A stretch of 64,000 bases of DNA, from NCBI RefSeq assembly GCF_014534745.1, contig NZ_JACVVP010000033.1, positions 23,694-87,693 on the forward strand. The letters are read 5' to 3'. The position numbers and the translations under genes were made by a program. This stretch comes from Flammeovirga sp. EKP202 (GTDB lineage: Bacteria; Bacteroidota; Bacteroidia; Cytophagales; Flammeovirgaceae). How positions within the stretch are numbered: the stretch's first letter is position 1; each line of letters opens with the position of its first letter. Below, in pieces: positions 20,901-28,828 of the stretch. The notes under the pieces were generated by a model. The model saw nothing but the letters and a program-made list of their open reading frames with translations, did no database searches and was not told where the DNA came from.

Positions 20901-22093
20901 TGAACAATGCATTTAAGTTTACCAAGACGGGGGATAAAATTACACTCGCTTACGGAATTGAAAAGGATCAATTGGTCTTCTCTGTCAGTGATACTGGGGC
21001 AGGGATCAAACCCAAAGATCTTCCTTATGTTTTTGAACGCTATTATCAGTCAGAAGATGTCAATACAGCTACAGTAGGTTCGGGTATTGGTTTGGCTTTT
21101 TCGAAGAGGATTGTTGAACTGCATTATGGTTCCATCTCGGTGGATAGCAAAGTAAAAGAGTCAACTACGTTTAAAGTAATATTGCCGGTAGAAGTAAGTT
21201 TGGAAGATACTTTCAATGAAGAACGATTGCAAGAGATTCTGACCTTAGAAACGGATGATGAGAAACAAAGAACTTTACCAAAAGGTATCGAACTTCCAGA
21301 GAGCTTGAAAGATGAGACACTAAAAGAATTAAATGTGTATTACGTTGAAGATAATAAAGACCTTAGAGACTTTGTTCATTCTTCGCTTTCAGAGTATTTT
21401 AATGTAACGTCTTTTGTCAATGGTCGACAATGCAAAGAAGCGGTAGAGGAAGAGTGGCCTGACTTGATTATCAGTGATATATTAATGCCGGAATTAAACG
21501 GTTTAGAACTTTGTAAAGGAATCAAAGCCGACATCAGAACCAGTCACATTCCGGTGATTCTTCTTACGTCAAGATCATCTGTTGATGATCAGGTATCTGG
21601 CTTTGAAAGTGGTGCGGATGCATATATCAGCAAGCCTTTTGACCTAAAACATCTGATTGCAACAGCACAAATGTTATTGAAGAACCGCCGACAGTTGAGA
21701 GAGCGTTTTAGAATTGACTTCCCTGTAGAAGTAGAGAAGAAAAACAATAATAAAAGCGAAAGGGTATTTATGGAAAAATTATATGCCCTGATGGAAAAAC
21801 ACCTTGATGATGAAGAGTTGGATATTAATATTTTCATCAAAGAGTTGCACCTCAACCGTACTCATTTTTACCAAAAAGTGAAGTCGATTACCAATTATAC
21901 CCCTTATGAATTATTGAAGCTCTATAGGCTTAAGAAAGCGGCAGAAATGTTGGTCAATGAAAAGCTAACCGTTTCCGAAGTATACTTGAGAACTGGCTTT
22001 AAAAGCAGAACACACTTCAGCCGAATGTTCAAAGAACACTACGGAATTACTCCAGGAAAATACGGTAAGGAACATCATGCGGAAGTGGAATGA
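17996..22093 (+). CDS. Hybrid two-component system regulator (HTCS) of the PUL
   Basis: This one-protein sensor kinase and transcription factor spans the inner membrane. The ATG at 17996 is preferred; a TTG at 17990 adds two residues. Order from the ATG: signal peptide 1-24; periplasmic two-component propellers to about 700; Y_Y_Y domain about 705-785; a transmembrane helix near 798-825; HisKA with phospho-acceptor H854 (AHEFRTPLTL); HATPase with LNNAFKF, DTGAGI and GSGIGLAFSKR; receiver domain with phospho-acceptor D1161 (IISDILMPELNG); AraC-type HTH at about 1265-1362. All catalytic residues are present. Such proteins bind a breakdown oligosaccharide and activate nearby PUL genes. It has its own terminator. 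Likely targets are the GH110/sulfatase operon downstream and perhaps the first susC operon. Confidence 0.95.
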   Translation: MKRIITQIVLLLWVGLLPLLCSAQDEYFERGILNAYSMPQGLSHYGVTSLLEDHNGLLWVGTFDGLNSYDGFEFKTFRNVKNLNSNRIRSLFQDEDHKIWIGTDQGLSNFDYSTQHFENVYLSQTRKGVRTGPVIRQVSKFKQYIFCTTEKQGLLFFDPKTNKLKNSITLSENVIAYKALPLDNNNLLVATSKGLYKVNYPNRTKTLIEGAKIDKYLDIVKYDDRRYYCVVNNGLIVMDYSKDTIHLTHTLVHQKFQTVHIDASKNIWLGHKELGIYKTTKEELEQMGKNEVLKKEIYPIYRVSTMISNAKGNFWAGSFRKGLYHLPTKKYNFKYSNLRSNNQPGEWSNHVLNLHKWTDTNVLINVHFRGILNFNTHTNSFESLPAHLQDLDGKANSSLIIDNKGGQFLKKQGKLSKIFYYSETLQKWVPLVSKLHPEFSNIKIKGVTLDKYGYHWIACGRGLYRLKLTKKGVIQDIQLMDVYKGFLSKEIKDIKYIYEDPKYNFIWVGTRQDGLIRINNTPKRGLNKMRKVQFVHNPENKYSISNNYVSNIQRLENGELWIGTEEGGICLVENSQLACVFKSFKEKDGLDNNIVKSILPDKQNRLWITTNKGLNAFDLKTRKFRNYTIGDGVPISPFEPSSAILKNDELIFSGGNGLLYFDPNQIHEEDEMPNLLLGDFRLFNTKVNVLDTLDDQVVLQKGLNETEKIELNYDQNVFSFEIISLHYSNKKGNLIRYRLLPQEEEWVTTASEVKWASFNGLPPGKYVFEVAVSNSKKEWSPSKKIEIVIHPPYWKTPLAYLIYIVLIALILIVVIRVILKMNKIEHDLQIEQMDKERIDELNKTRTRMFMNIAHEFRTPLTLISGPLQVLIKIFESNNDAYKHLSLIESQSKKMFQLVNQVQDFQKAEQSLLKLKITSFDFTALINEVKKGFDQMAEHTERKFEVIGEANQLFVLADRQKLEIVLNNLLNNAFKFTKTGDKITLAYGIEKDQLVFSVSDTGAGIKPKDLPYVFERYYQSEDVNTATVGSGIGLAFSKRIVELHYGSISVDSKVKESTTFKVILPVEVSLEDTFNEERLQEILTLETDDEKQRTLPKGIELPESLKDETLKELNVYYVEDNKDLRDFVHSSLSEYFNVTSFVNGRQCKEAVEEEWPDLIISDILMPELNGLELCKGIKADIRTSHIPVILLTSRSSVDDQVSGFESGADAYISKPFDLKHLIATAQMLLKNRRQLRERFRIDFPVEVEKKNNNKSERVFMEKLYALMEKHLDDEELDINIFIKELHLNRTHFYQKVKSITNYTPYELLKLYRLKKAAEMLVNEKLTVSEVYLRTGFKSRTHFSRMFKEHYGITPGKYGKEHHAEVE

Positions 22094-22101
22094 TTCCAAA
22101 A

Positions 22102-22208
22102 ACCCATAATTTGAATTATGGGTCCACGACACCTGCTTACGTTATCAACCTTCAAGACTTCAGTCTTGATAAGGTTGCTCTATCACCTACCCATAGTTTT
22201 AACTATGG
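22102..22208. repeat. Cluster of three palindromic hairpins (REP/BIME-like)
   Basis: Three hairpins follow the regulator stop. The first is ACCCATAATT/AATTATGGGT at 22102-22123. The second is a compound stem CAACCTT..CAAGAC/GTCTTG..AAGGTTG at 22146-22177. The third is CCATAGTT/AACTATGG at 22191-22208. The outer two resemble each other, so the unit looks like a paired extragenic palindromic repeat. A reading frame across it (22090-22314) is not credible. Confidence 0.55.
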
Positions 22209-22240
22209 TGTACGAAACATCTCATTTCTCTTTTTTGATG

Positions 22241-22268
22241 CGGGCGGTCTCATAAGATCGCCCGTTTT
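22241..22268 (+). terminator. Intrinsic terminator after the hybrid regulator
   Basis: CGGGCGGTCT (22241-22250) pairs with AGATCGCCCG (22255-22264) with one G-U pair and a CATA loop, followed by TTTT. The remaining 22269-22495 is AT-rich leader for the GH110-like gene with no other feature seen. Confidence 0.8.
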
Positions 22269-22495
22269 ACTTCACCAAAATACAATTTGCAACCACCAAT
22301 TCATTAATGTATAACCCTTGAAATTCAGTGAATTGTATGCTATGACACACTAGATTTACTGCCACATACTGTTGTTTTTAGGGTTTACATCACATTTGTA
22401 TTGTGAAAGAATTATTACAGATCTCAATCGTAACAACCTTCAAAGAAATACGTATTGCGGTCAATTAAATTATGGAGACTACTAAAACATAGCAG

Positions 22496-24373
22496 ATGAA
22501 AACATTAAAGAAATTAATAGTAATCGTTTCTCTTCTGATTTCGGTATCTGGATTTTGTGCAAAACCAAAACAGATCATTCAGGTTAAAAATTCACCGTTA
22601 ATTACTGAGGATGCAACACCTTATGTATTACAACAGTTGAAGGAAAACAAAGGAGCAAATGCCATACAATTTGAAAAGGGAACGTATCATTTTTATCCTG
22701 ATAAAGGACAAAATAAGTTTGTATACATTTCCAATCACAAAGACGTATTTGTAAGCTTAGCGTTTCCAATTGATAGCTTCAAAGACTTTACGATTGATGG
22801 GCAAGGTTCAACATTTATTTTTCATGGAAAGATGATTCCATTTTTAGTAGATGATTCTGAAAATATTACAATTAAAAATGTGAAAATAGATTGGGCAATG
22901 GCATTCCATAGTGAAGGAGAGGTCATTGCTCACCATAAAGAGGAACATGCTTTTGATGTGCGTTTTAGTGATGATTACCCTTATGATATTCGAAATGAAC
23001 AAATCTTTTTTATCAAAGAATACTATGAACATGATCTAGGACAGACTATTTTATATGATAAAAAAAGACATGCAATCTCTTACAATAATAAGAAAACAAG
23101 TCCTATCTCTACATCCCAAAAATCAACAACTCAACATGGCGTTGATCAGGTGAAATACAAATACAAGGTGGATAAAAGTGACCTTACACTTCGAAAAGTG
23201 GGTGTGGAAAGTAGATTGAAGGTAAAGGAAATTGAGCCAGGTGTAGTACGTTTTTACAATCACAAAAAAGGCTTGCCACCTATTGGAGATATTTTGTCGA
23301 CGAAAGGTCAGCAAGGCGAAAATAGAGTAGCACCAGGTATTAGAGTGAACAATACGAAGCAGTTCAATCTTGATAATGTTACAATTCACCATGCTGGTGG
23401 AATGGGCTTTTTGGTGGAGAATTCTGAAGATATTTTTATCGACCGATTGACGATTTCTCCTTCAGGCAATAGAATGGTATCGACCACTGCCGATGCCACT
23501 CACTTTGTGGGGTGTAGAGGAATGATTAAAATGACCAATTCATTATTAGAAAATCAGTTGGATGATTGTATCAATATTCACGGAGCGTACCAAGAAGTGG
23601 TGGAAAACTTAGGTGCTAAAAAACTGGGTATCAGAATGGGACATCATCAACAAGAAGGTTTTGTGATCGGAAGAAAAGGCGATAAAATTGGTTTTGTTAG
23701 AATAGAAGATTCATTTGCTCCTTTTGCAGAATTGACAATTGAATCTATTGAAGTGATCAATCAACGTTATCAAGTGATTACTTTTAAAGAGAAAGTGCCT
23801 GCTGAAGTGGAACAAGGAGATTACATTGAAAACTTGACCGCTTATCCTGAAGTGGTACTTATCAATAATAAATTCCAAGGGAATAGAGCAAGAGGTGTGT
23901 TATTATCAACCCCTAAAAAAGCGTTGGTGAAAGACAACTATTTTCATTCAGAAATGGATGCCATTTTCTTACCAGTGGAAAGTTCAAAATGGTATGAGTC
24001 GGGTGCTCAAGCTAATCTAATTATTGAAGGCAATACCTTTGACAACTGTAATTTTGGAGGCACAAGCAGGGGAATTATTCGTTTGGTGACGGATGAAGAA
24101 AATGAAAACATCGCTTTCCATAATATTACAATCAGAAATAATACATTTAAGATGTTTGATAATCTGGTACTTGAAGTGAGCAATACGGACCAACTTCTTT
24201 TTGAAAATAATAAGATTTTGTCTAGTAATGTATTTCCTCAATTGTATCCTGAAAACCCTGCATTTATTATCAAATCTTCCAAAAATGTAGTGTTCAAGAA
24301 CAACGATTTTCAAGGGAAAGCAACTAAAATGATGGAGTGTGACGAAAGTACTGTTAACGTTGATTTTCAATAA
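22496..24373 (+). CDS. GH110-like alpha-1,3-galactosidase, secreted right-handed beta-helix
   Basis: This is a predicted exo-acting glycosidase of 625 residues with a signal peptide (LIVIVSLLISVSGFCA). The body is a parallel beta-helix with many N/D ladders (SENITIKNVKIDWAM, ALVKDNYF, LIIEGNTFDN). Blocks that I recognise from GH110 are TIDGQGSTFIFHGKM, HHAGGMGFLVENSEDIFID, MVSTTADATHFVGCRG and ENQLDDCINIHG. The last carries the acidic residues expected at the active site. GH110 enzymes remove alpha-1,3-linked galactose. It is the first gene of a three-gene operon: three bases separate it from a sulfatase, whose stop overlaps the next sulfatase. That suggests a sulfated alpha-galactoside target. 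GH28-type or polysaccharide-lyase helices are less likely alternatives. Confidence 0.8.
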   Translation: MKTLKKLIVIVSLLISVSGFCAKPKQIIQVKNSPLITEDATPYVLQQLKENKGANAIQFEKGTYHFYPDKGQNKFVYISNHKDVFVSLAFPIDSFKDFTIDGQGSTFIFHGKMIPFLVDDSENITIKNVKIDWAMAFHSEGEVIAHHKEEHAFDVRFSDDYPYDIRNEQIFFIKEYYEHDLGQTILYDKKRHAISYNNKKTSPISTSQKSTTQHGVDQVKYKYKVDKSDLTLRKVGVESRLKVKEIEPGVVRFYNHKKGLPPIGDILSTKGQQGENRVAPGIRVNNTKQFNLDNVTIHHAGGMGFLVENSEDIFIDRLTISPSGNRMVSTTADATHFVGCRGMIKMTNSLLENQLDDCINIHGAYQEVVENLGAKKLGIRMGHHQQEGFVIGRKGDKIGFVRIEDSFAPFAELTIESIEVINQRYQVITFKEKVPAEVEQGDYIENLTAYPEVVLINNKFQGNRARGVLLSTPKKALVKDNYFHSEMDAIFLPVESSKWYESGAQANLIIEGNTFDNCNFGGTSRGIIRLVTDEENENIAFHNITIRNNTFKMFDNLVLEVSNTDQLLFENNKILSSNVFPQLYPENPAFIIKSSKNVVFKNNDFQGKATKMMECDESTVNVDFQ

Positions 24374-24376
24374 GAA

Positions 24377-25873
24377 ATGAAAAAAATAATAGTACAGCTA
24401 TTGGGTATGTGTATGTTCATATCCAATAGCATCTTAGCACAAGACCGTCCGAATATATTGTTGGTCATGGCCGAAGATATCAGTAACGATTTGGCTTGCT
24501 ATGGAATGCCAGCGGTAAAAACACCAACATTTAATTTATTGGCAAAAGAAGGAATCCGTTATACCAATTGCATAGGCACCAATTCGATTTGCTCTCCCAG
24601 TAGATCAGCTTTGATGCTGGGTGTACATCAGAACATCACCAACACACACAATCATAGAAGTAACCGAAAAGTAACTTTAGATGAGCCATATACGCCTATT
24701 ACAAAATTACTTTCTGAAGCAGGTTACCGTACCATTGTAGGTAGTCAATTGGTGATGAAAAAGGGTGAGAAAATCGACTGTAATTTCAAACATCAAACTA
24801 CGGGTGATTATGATGGAACGACAAGTTTTGGCCTTTTTGACGCAAGGTCTGTCGCTTTAAAAAGTGATGGAAAGCCCTTCTTCGCACAAGTGCAATTAAA
24901 AGTGACGCATAGAGGGAGTTGGTGGAATGATATCAGGGCTAAATCGACACATCCCGTTGATCCTGCAAAGGTGGTTTTACCACCATTTTTAGCAGATACC
25001 CCAGAGATCAGGTTGGATTGGGCGACGTACCTTGATCAAATTGAATACGCGGATCAAGAAATGAAAATGTTGATGGATCAATTAAAGGAAAATGGAGTAG
25101 ATAAGAATACTGTCATCATTTTTATGGGTGATAATGGCAGGGCTAATATCAGAGGAAAAGGGTATGTCTATGATTCAGGTTTGAGAATTCCATTAATCAT
25201 TCATTATCCAAAGGCTTTCAAAAAAGGAAAAGTGGATCAACAGTTATGTACGTTCACGGATATATCCGCCACTATTCTTGATATCGCACAAGTTGCATTA
25301 CCGGATTATTGCACGGGTTCATCATTGTTTGATGAAAATGAAAGAACGTATGTGTATTCGGCAAGGGATATTTGGGATGAAGTAAAAGACCGTTCAAGAG
25401 CCATCACTACGCAACGTTTCAAATACATTAAAAACTATATGCCAGAAGTGCCTTATGACGCTCATCAAGCGTATTTGGAATACAACCGACCAGCCGTTCA
25501 TGTAATGCGACGTTTAAATTCTGAAGGTCAATTGAACAATGTTCAAGCTTATTTTTTCAATCCAAAAAAAGAGGTGGAAGAACTGTATGATTTAAAAAAT
25601 GATCCAGATGAATTGGTCAATCTAGCCCAGAACCCAAAGTATAAAAAAGAGTTGCAAAAACTCAGAGGGTACATGGAAGAGTGGCAGTCAAAGCATCAAG
25701 ACAGAGGTTTTGAAGAGGTAAAACCTGATGGGACGAAAGGTGTTGCTTTTGTGAAATACCTAAAGGAGCATCAGCCTGAAGTATGGTCTCAATTGGAAGA
25801 GGGAAAGCTCTTGGATTTATCAGCGGAGCAAATTGATTTCTCTAAAAATTTTTACAAAAAGAAAACGAAATAA
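24377..25873 (+). CDS. Secreted S1-family sulfatase (CSPSR), second gene of GH110 operon
   Basis: This sulfatase has a signal peptide (MCMFISNSILAQ). Signature CSPSRSALM has the formylglycine Cys at residue 72. The first metal block reads MAEDISNDLACYG, with Glu33 where most S1 enzymes have Asp. This pattern is seen in the sulfamidase-like group, together with the following HRSN region. IIFMGDNGRANIRGKG gives the second metal block. The length of 498 is normal. The gene starts three bases after the GH110-like stop and its own stop overlaps the next ATG (TAATG), so the three proteins are probably made together. The sulfate position is unknown. Confidence 0.92.
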   Translation: MKKIIVQLLGMCMFISNSILAQDRPNILLVMAEDISNDLACYGMPAVKTPTFNLLAKEGIRYTNCIGTNSICSPSRSALMLGVHQNITNTHNHRSNRKVTLDEPYTPITKLLSEAGYRTIVGSQLVMKKGEKIDCNFKHQTTGDYDGTTSFGLFDARSVALKSDGKPFFAQVQLKVTHRGSWWNDIRAKSTHPVDPAKVVLPPFLADTPEIRLDWATYLDQIEYADQEMKMLMDQLKENGVDKNTVIIFMGDNGRANIRGKGYVYDSGLRIPLIIHYPKAFKKGKVDQQLCTFTDISATILDIAQVALPDYCTGSSLFDENERTYVYSARDIWDEVKDRSRAITTQRFKYIKNYMPEVPYDAHQAYLEYNRPAVHVMRRLNSEGQLNNVQAYFFNPKKEVEELYDLKNDPDELVNLAQNPKYKKELQKLRGYMEEWQSKHQDRGFEEVKPDGTKGVAFVKYLKEHQPEVWSQLEEGKLLDLSAEQIDFSKNFYKKKTK

Positions 25874-27423
25874 TGAAGTTAAGAATCTTACTGTTGTTAG
25901 GGGCTGTCATTGCTTACGGATGCAGTACAACAAAACCTGAAAAGGAAAAAAGCACTCCTGACAAGCCAAATATTTTATTGATTTACCTGGATGATTTAGG
26001 TTATGGAGATATGGGAGCGTATGGAGCTTCCAAAAATTTGAAAACACCTAACATGGATTTCCTTGCTCATAATGGAGTACAGTTTACAAATGGTTATGCC
26101 ACTTCAGCTACTTGTACACCTAGTAGATACGGTTTGTTGACGGGAACTTATCCATGGAAAAATACAAATGCCAAAATTCTACCGGGAACAGCTCCATTAA
26201 TTATTGGAACGGAACAATTAACGCTTCCAAAAATGCTCAAATCACAAGGTTATGCTACAGGAATTGTAGGTAAATGGCACTTAGGTTTGGGTAATGGTAA
26301 TGTGAACTGGAATGCAACAATTTCTCCAGGCCCCAATGAGGTAGGTTTTGATGAAAGTTACATCATGGCGGCCACACAAGACAGAGTACCTACCGTTTAT
26401 ATTGAAAACAAAAGAGTGGTTGGTTTAGATCCGAATGATCCAATAGAAGTAGATTACAAAGAAAACTTTGAAGGAGAACCCACGGCAAAAACAAACCCTG
26501 AAATGTTGGACATGAAATGGCATCACGGTCATAATAATAGTATTGTCAACGGAATTCCAAGAATTGGATTTATGAAAGGCGGTGCTTCTGCTAAATGGGA
26601 CGACTACAAAATGGCAGATCATTTCCTTGACAAAGCGAAACAATACATTCAGAGCCACAAAAGTGAGCCATTCTTCTTGTATTACGCATTACAACAGCCT
26701 CACGTGCCTAGAACTCCTCACCCGAGATTTAAAGGTAAATCAGGAATGGGACCAAGAGGAGATGCTATCATTGAAGCGGATTGGTGTATTGGTGAAATCA
26801 TCAACACATTGAAAAAGGAAGGGCTTTTAGAAAATACATTGGTGATTTTGTCAAGTGATAATGGCCCTGTATTAAACGATGGCTATTATGATGATGCGGA
26901 GGAAAAACTGGGTGATCATCAACCTGCCGGTGTATTGAGAGGTGGAAAATACAGTTTGTTTGAGGCAGGAGCACGAGTTCCTTTCTTAACGTATTGGAAA
27001 GGGAAAATCAAGCCTCTAAAATCAGATGCCATTGTTTGTCAAATGGATTTGTTGGCCTCTATTGCTTCGTTAGTCGGAAGTGAACAAAGAACAGAAGACA
27101 GTCAAGATCTATTAAATGCTTTCTTAGGTCAAACAACAACAGGAAGGGAGGAATTGGTATTAGAAGCCACTTCAAGAACGGCCTTCAGAAAAAATGATTG
27201 GATGTTGATCCCTCCTTATAAAGGGCCTGCTTCTTTGAAAAAAGTAAAAATCGAAATTGGAAACGACAACGAAATGCAATTGTACAATTTGAAAGAAGAC
27301 CCTTCCCAAACAAACAATCTAGCAAAAGTTCATCCCGATAAAGTAAAACAAATGCTAGAAGCGTTCAAAGCCATAAGGGGAGAGGATTACAACAAATCTA
27401 CCAAAGTGTATAAGCTTAGATAA
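25873..27423 (+). CDS. Lipoprotein S1-family arylsulfatase (CTPSR), third gene of GH110 operon
   Basis: This sulfatase has a lipoprotein signal (GAVIAYGC, C17). LDDLGYGDMGAYG is the first metal block. CTPSRYGLLTG has its formylglycine Cys at residue 81. GKWHLGLGN and SSDNGPVLNDGYYDD follow. The 516 residues and the pattern fit the arylsulfatase A-like group often paired with glycosidases in galactan or mucin loci. Its ATG overlaps the previous stop by one base. A terminator at 27460-27494 closes the operon. A two-sulfatase plus exo-galactosidase order suggests stepwise desulfation of a terminal galactose, which is inference. Confidence 0.92.
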   Translation: MKLRILLLLGAVIAYGCSTTKPEKEKSTPDKPNILLIYLDDLGYGDMGAYGASKNLKTPNMDFLAHNGVQFTNGYATSATCTPSRYGLLTGTYPWKNTNAKILPGTAPLIIGTEQLTLPKMLKSQGYATGIVGKWHLGLGNGNVNWNATISPGPNEVGFDESYIMAATQDRVPTVYIENKRVVGLDPNDPIEVDYKENFEGEPTAKTNPEMLDMKWHHGHNNSIVNGIPRIGFMKGGASAKWDDYKMADHFLDKAKQYIQSHKSEPFFLYYALQQPHVPRTPHPRFKGKSGMGPRGDAIIEADWCIGEIINTLKKEGLLENTLVILSSDNGPVLNDGYYDDAEEKLGDHQPAGVLRGGKYSLFEAGARVPFLTYWKGKIKPLKSDAIVCQMDLLASIASLVGSEQRTEDSQDLLNAFLGQTTTGREELVLEATSRTAFRKNDWMLIPPYKGPASLKKVKIEIGNDNEMQLYNLKEDPSQTNNLAKVHPDKVKQMLEAFKAIRGEDYNKSTKVYKLR

Positions 27424-27459
27424 TTATACAATTCACTTACGAGTATTACCCAAAATGAC

Positions 27460-27494
27460 AAAGGGCACCTCATGATTTGGGGTGTCTTTTTTTT
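27460..27494 (+). terminator. Intrinsic terminator of the GH110-sulfatase operon
   Basis: A stem from AAAGGGCACCTCA (one bulged G) and TTGGGGTGTCTTT, with a short loop, is followed by T8. It lies between convergent transcripts, 37 bases after the sulfatase stop. Confidence 0.75.
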
Positions 27495-27536
27495 GCTTCA
27501 GCTTTAATATCCTAAATAATTACAATAGTGATATTC

Positions 27537-28139
27537 TTAATTTTTATTGATTATATCGCTAACTTTTTCAAGATATCTCTCTTTGTTATAATTTGGATTG
27601 TAAAAAGAAGGAGCTTGTTGAATGAGATATAAACCGATTATTTCTTCTTCGTTTAACTCTTTTAGGACCTTATTGAAAAAGTAGTGTGAGGCGGATTCAA
27701 TACCATAAATATTAGATCCAAACGATGAAATGTTCATACTGTATGTAAAGCAATCTTTTTGTGTGATTTTTTTCTCCAGAAAGAGTTTAATAATCAGGTC
27801 TTGTTGATTGAAAGGCACCCATTTAACTTTTGATTTTCTATTTCCATGGATAAAAGGTAAATAGAGATCATTACATTGGCAGGGTTGATCAAAACCTAAT
27901 AAATACATCATCTTATTCTCCCAACTATTTGTTATATAAAAGCTGGGATAATATTTACCCATTGTATCATAAATCTTATCGGGCAGTTGAGGTGTATTTT
28001 GAATCTCATTTATTAACCAACCTTGCTGTTCAGAAGATAAAACTCGATCTATAGAATTATGAAACCAAACATAAATGAAAGCATATAATGCCATCATGAA
28101 GGTGACTACTACAATTAAAATTATCTTTAGAAGTTTCAT
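27537..28139 (-). CDS. Truncated GT51-like (peptidoglycan transglycosylase) membrane protein
   Basis: This 200-residue protein has an N-terminal membrane anchor (LKIILIVVVTFMMALYAFIYVW). Residues about 115-190 match the C-terminal half of family GT51: LIIKLFLEKKITQKD, MNISSFGSNIYGIESAS, FFNK, ELNEEEIIGLYLIQQAPSFYNP. The N-terminal half of a GT51 domain, with the catalytic Glu motif (EDxxFxxHxG) and GxSTIxQQ, is absent. It is therefore unlikely to polymerise glycan on its own. It may be a binding or regulatory derivative. It is the last gene of an operon with an alpha/beta hydrolase and SanA (38-base gap). The assignment is from motif memory and is moderately sure. Confidence 0.65.
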   Translation of the reverse strand: MKLLKIILIVVVTFMMALYAFIYVWFHNSIDRVLSSEQQGWLINEIQNTPQLPDKIYDTMGKYYPSFYITNSWENKMMYLLGFDQPCQCNDLYLPFIHGNRKSKVKWVPFNQQDLIIKLFLEKKITQKDCFTYSMNISSFGSNIYGIESASHYFFNKVLKELNEEEIIGLYLIQQAPSFYNPNYNKERYLEKVSDIINKN

Positions 28140-28177
28140 TTATTCATCTTATAAGAAATCGTAATCAATTGATGACC

Positions 28178-28810
28178 TTATTTTATCTCAATACTTTTCC
28201 CCAAGAATTTAGGTTGTATTCCCAACAACACATCTAAATAGGCTTTTGTTCTTGCAAAGTATTCTCTAATGCGTGTTTTTATACCGTATTTTCCCGTTAA
28301 GTCTTTGGCATTAAAACCTACAGCTGATATGCCATTTTTCTCAGCGAGGTAGATGGCTCTTTCATTATGGAATTTCTGAGAAATGATAGTTATTTCAAGT
28401 TGCCCGAAAATTTCCTTTGCTCTCACTACGGAGTCTAAAGTACGAAACCCAGCATAATCAAGAAAAATTTTGTGAGCTGGAATTCCTTTCTTAATCAAGG
28501 CCTCTTTAAAATCAGTGGGTTCATCATAATTTTCGTTTCCATTGTCCCCACTCACCAAAATGAAGTCAATTTTACCGTTTTGAAAGAGTTCAACAGTAGC
28601 ATTAATTCTATAAGTAAAGTACAAGTTGATCCTCCCATTTTTGAGTACTTTTGATGTCCCTAAAACCAATCCTACTTTGTTTTTCTCAATTTTAGATGAA
28701 TTGGAGAAGGTCTTGTTTTCAGCATTCTTTTCAATAGCATAGTTTGATCCAAGTACCACCAAGATAGTGGTTAGAATCAATAGCAGTATTCCTATTCCTG
28801 TCTTTTTCAT
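28178..28810 (-). CDS. sanA: SanA/YdcF-family (DUF218) envelope protein
   Basis: This membrane-anchored protein of 210 residues has one N-terminal helix (GIGILLLILTTILVVLGSN) and a DUF218 domain. Diagnostic blocks are VGLVLGTSKVLKNGRINL, FILVSGDNGNENYDEP, KIFLDYAGFRTLDSVVRAK and ISQKFHNERAIYLAEKNG. These match E. coli SanA closely, including the C-terminal PKFLGK. SanA affects envelope barrier function and vancomycin sensitivity at high temperature; its chemistry is not established. It lies 18 bases after the alpha/beta hydrolase and 38 before the GT51-like gene, so an envelope-related operon is likely. Confidence 0.88.
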   Translation of the reverse strand: MKKTGIGILLLILTTILVVLGSNYAIEKNAENKTFSNSSKIEKNKVGLVLGTSKVLKNGRINLYFTYRINATVELFQNGKIDFILVSGDNGNENYDEPTDFKEALIKKGIPAHKIFLDYAGFRTLDSVVRAKEIFGQLEITIISQKFHNERAIYLAEKNGISAVGFNAKDLTGKYGIKTRIREYFARTKAYLDVLLGIQPKFLGKSIEIK

Positions 28811-28828
28811 AATCTATTTATGCACTTC

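Noticed and set aside
22090..22314. 74-codon frame after the hybrid regulator
   Set aside because: It overlaps three palindromes and a terminator, and has no protein-like features.
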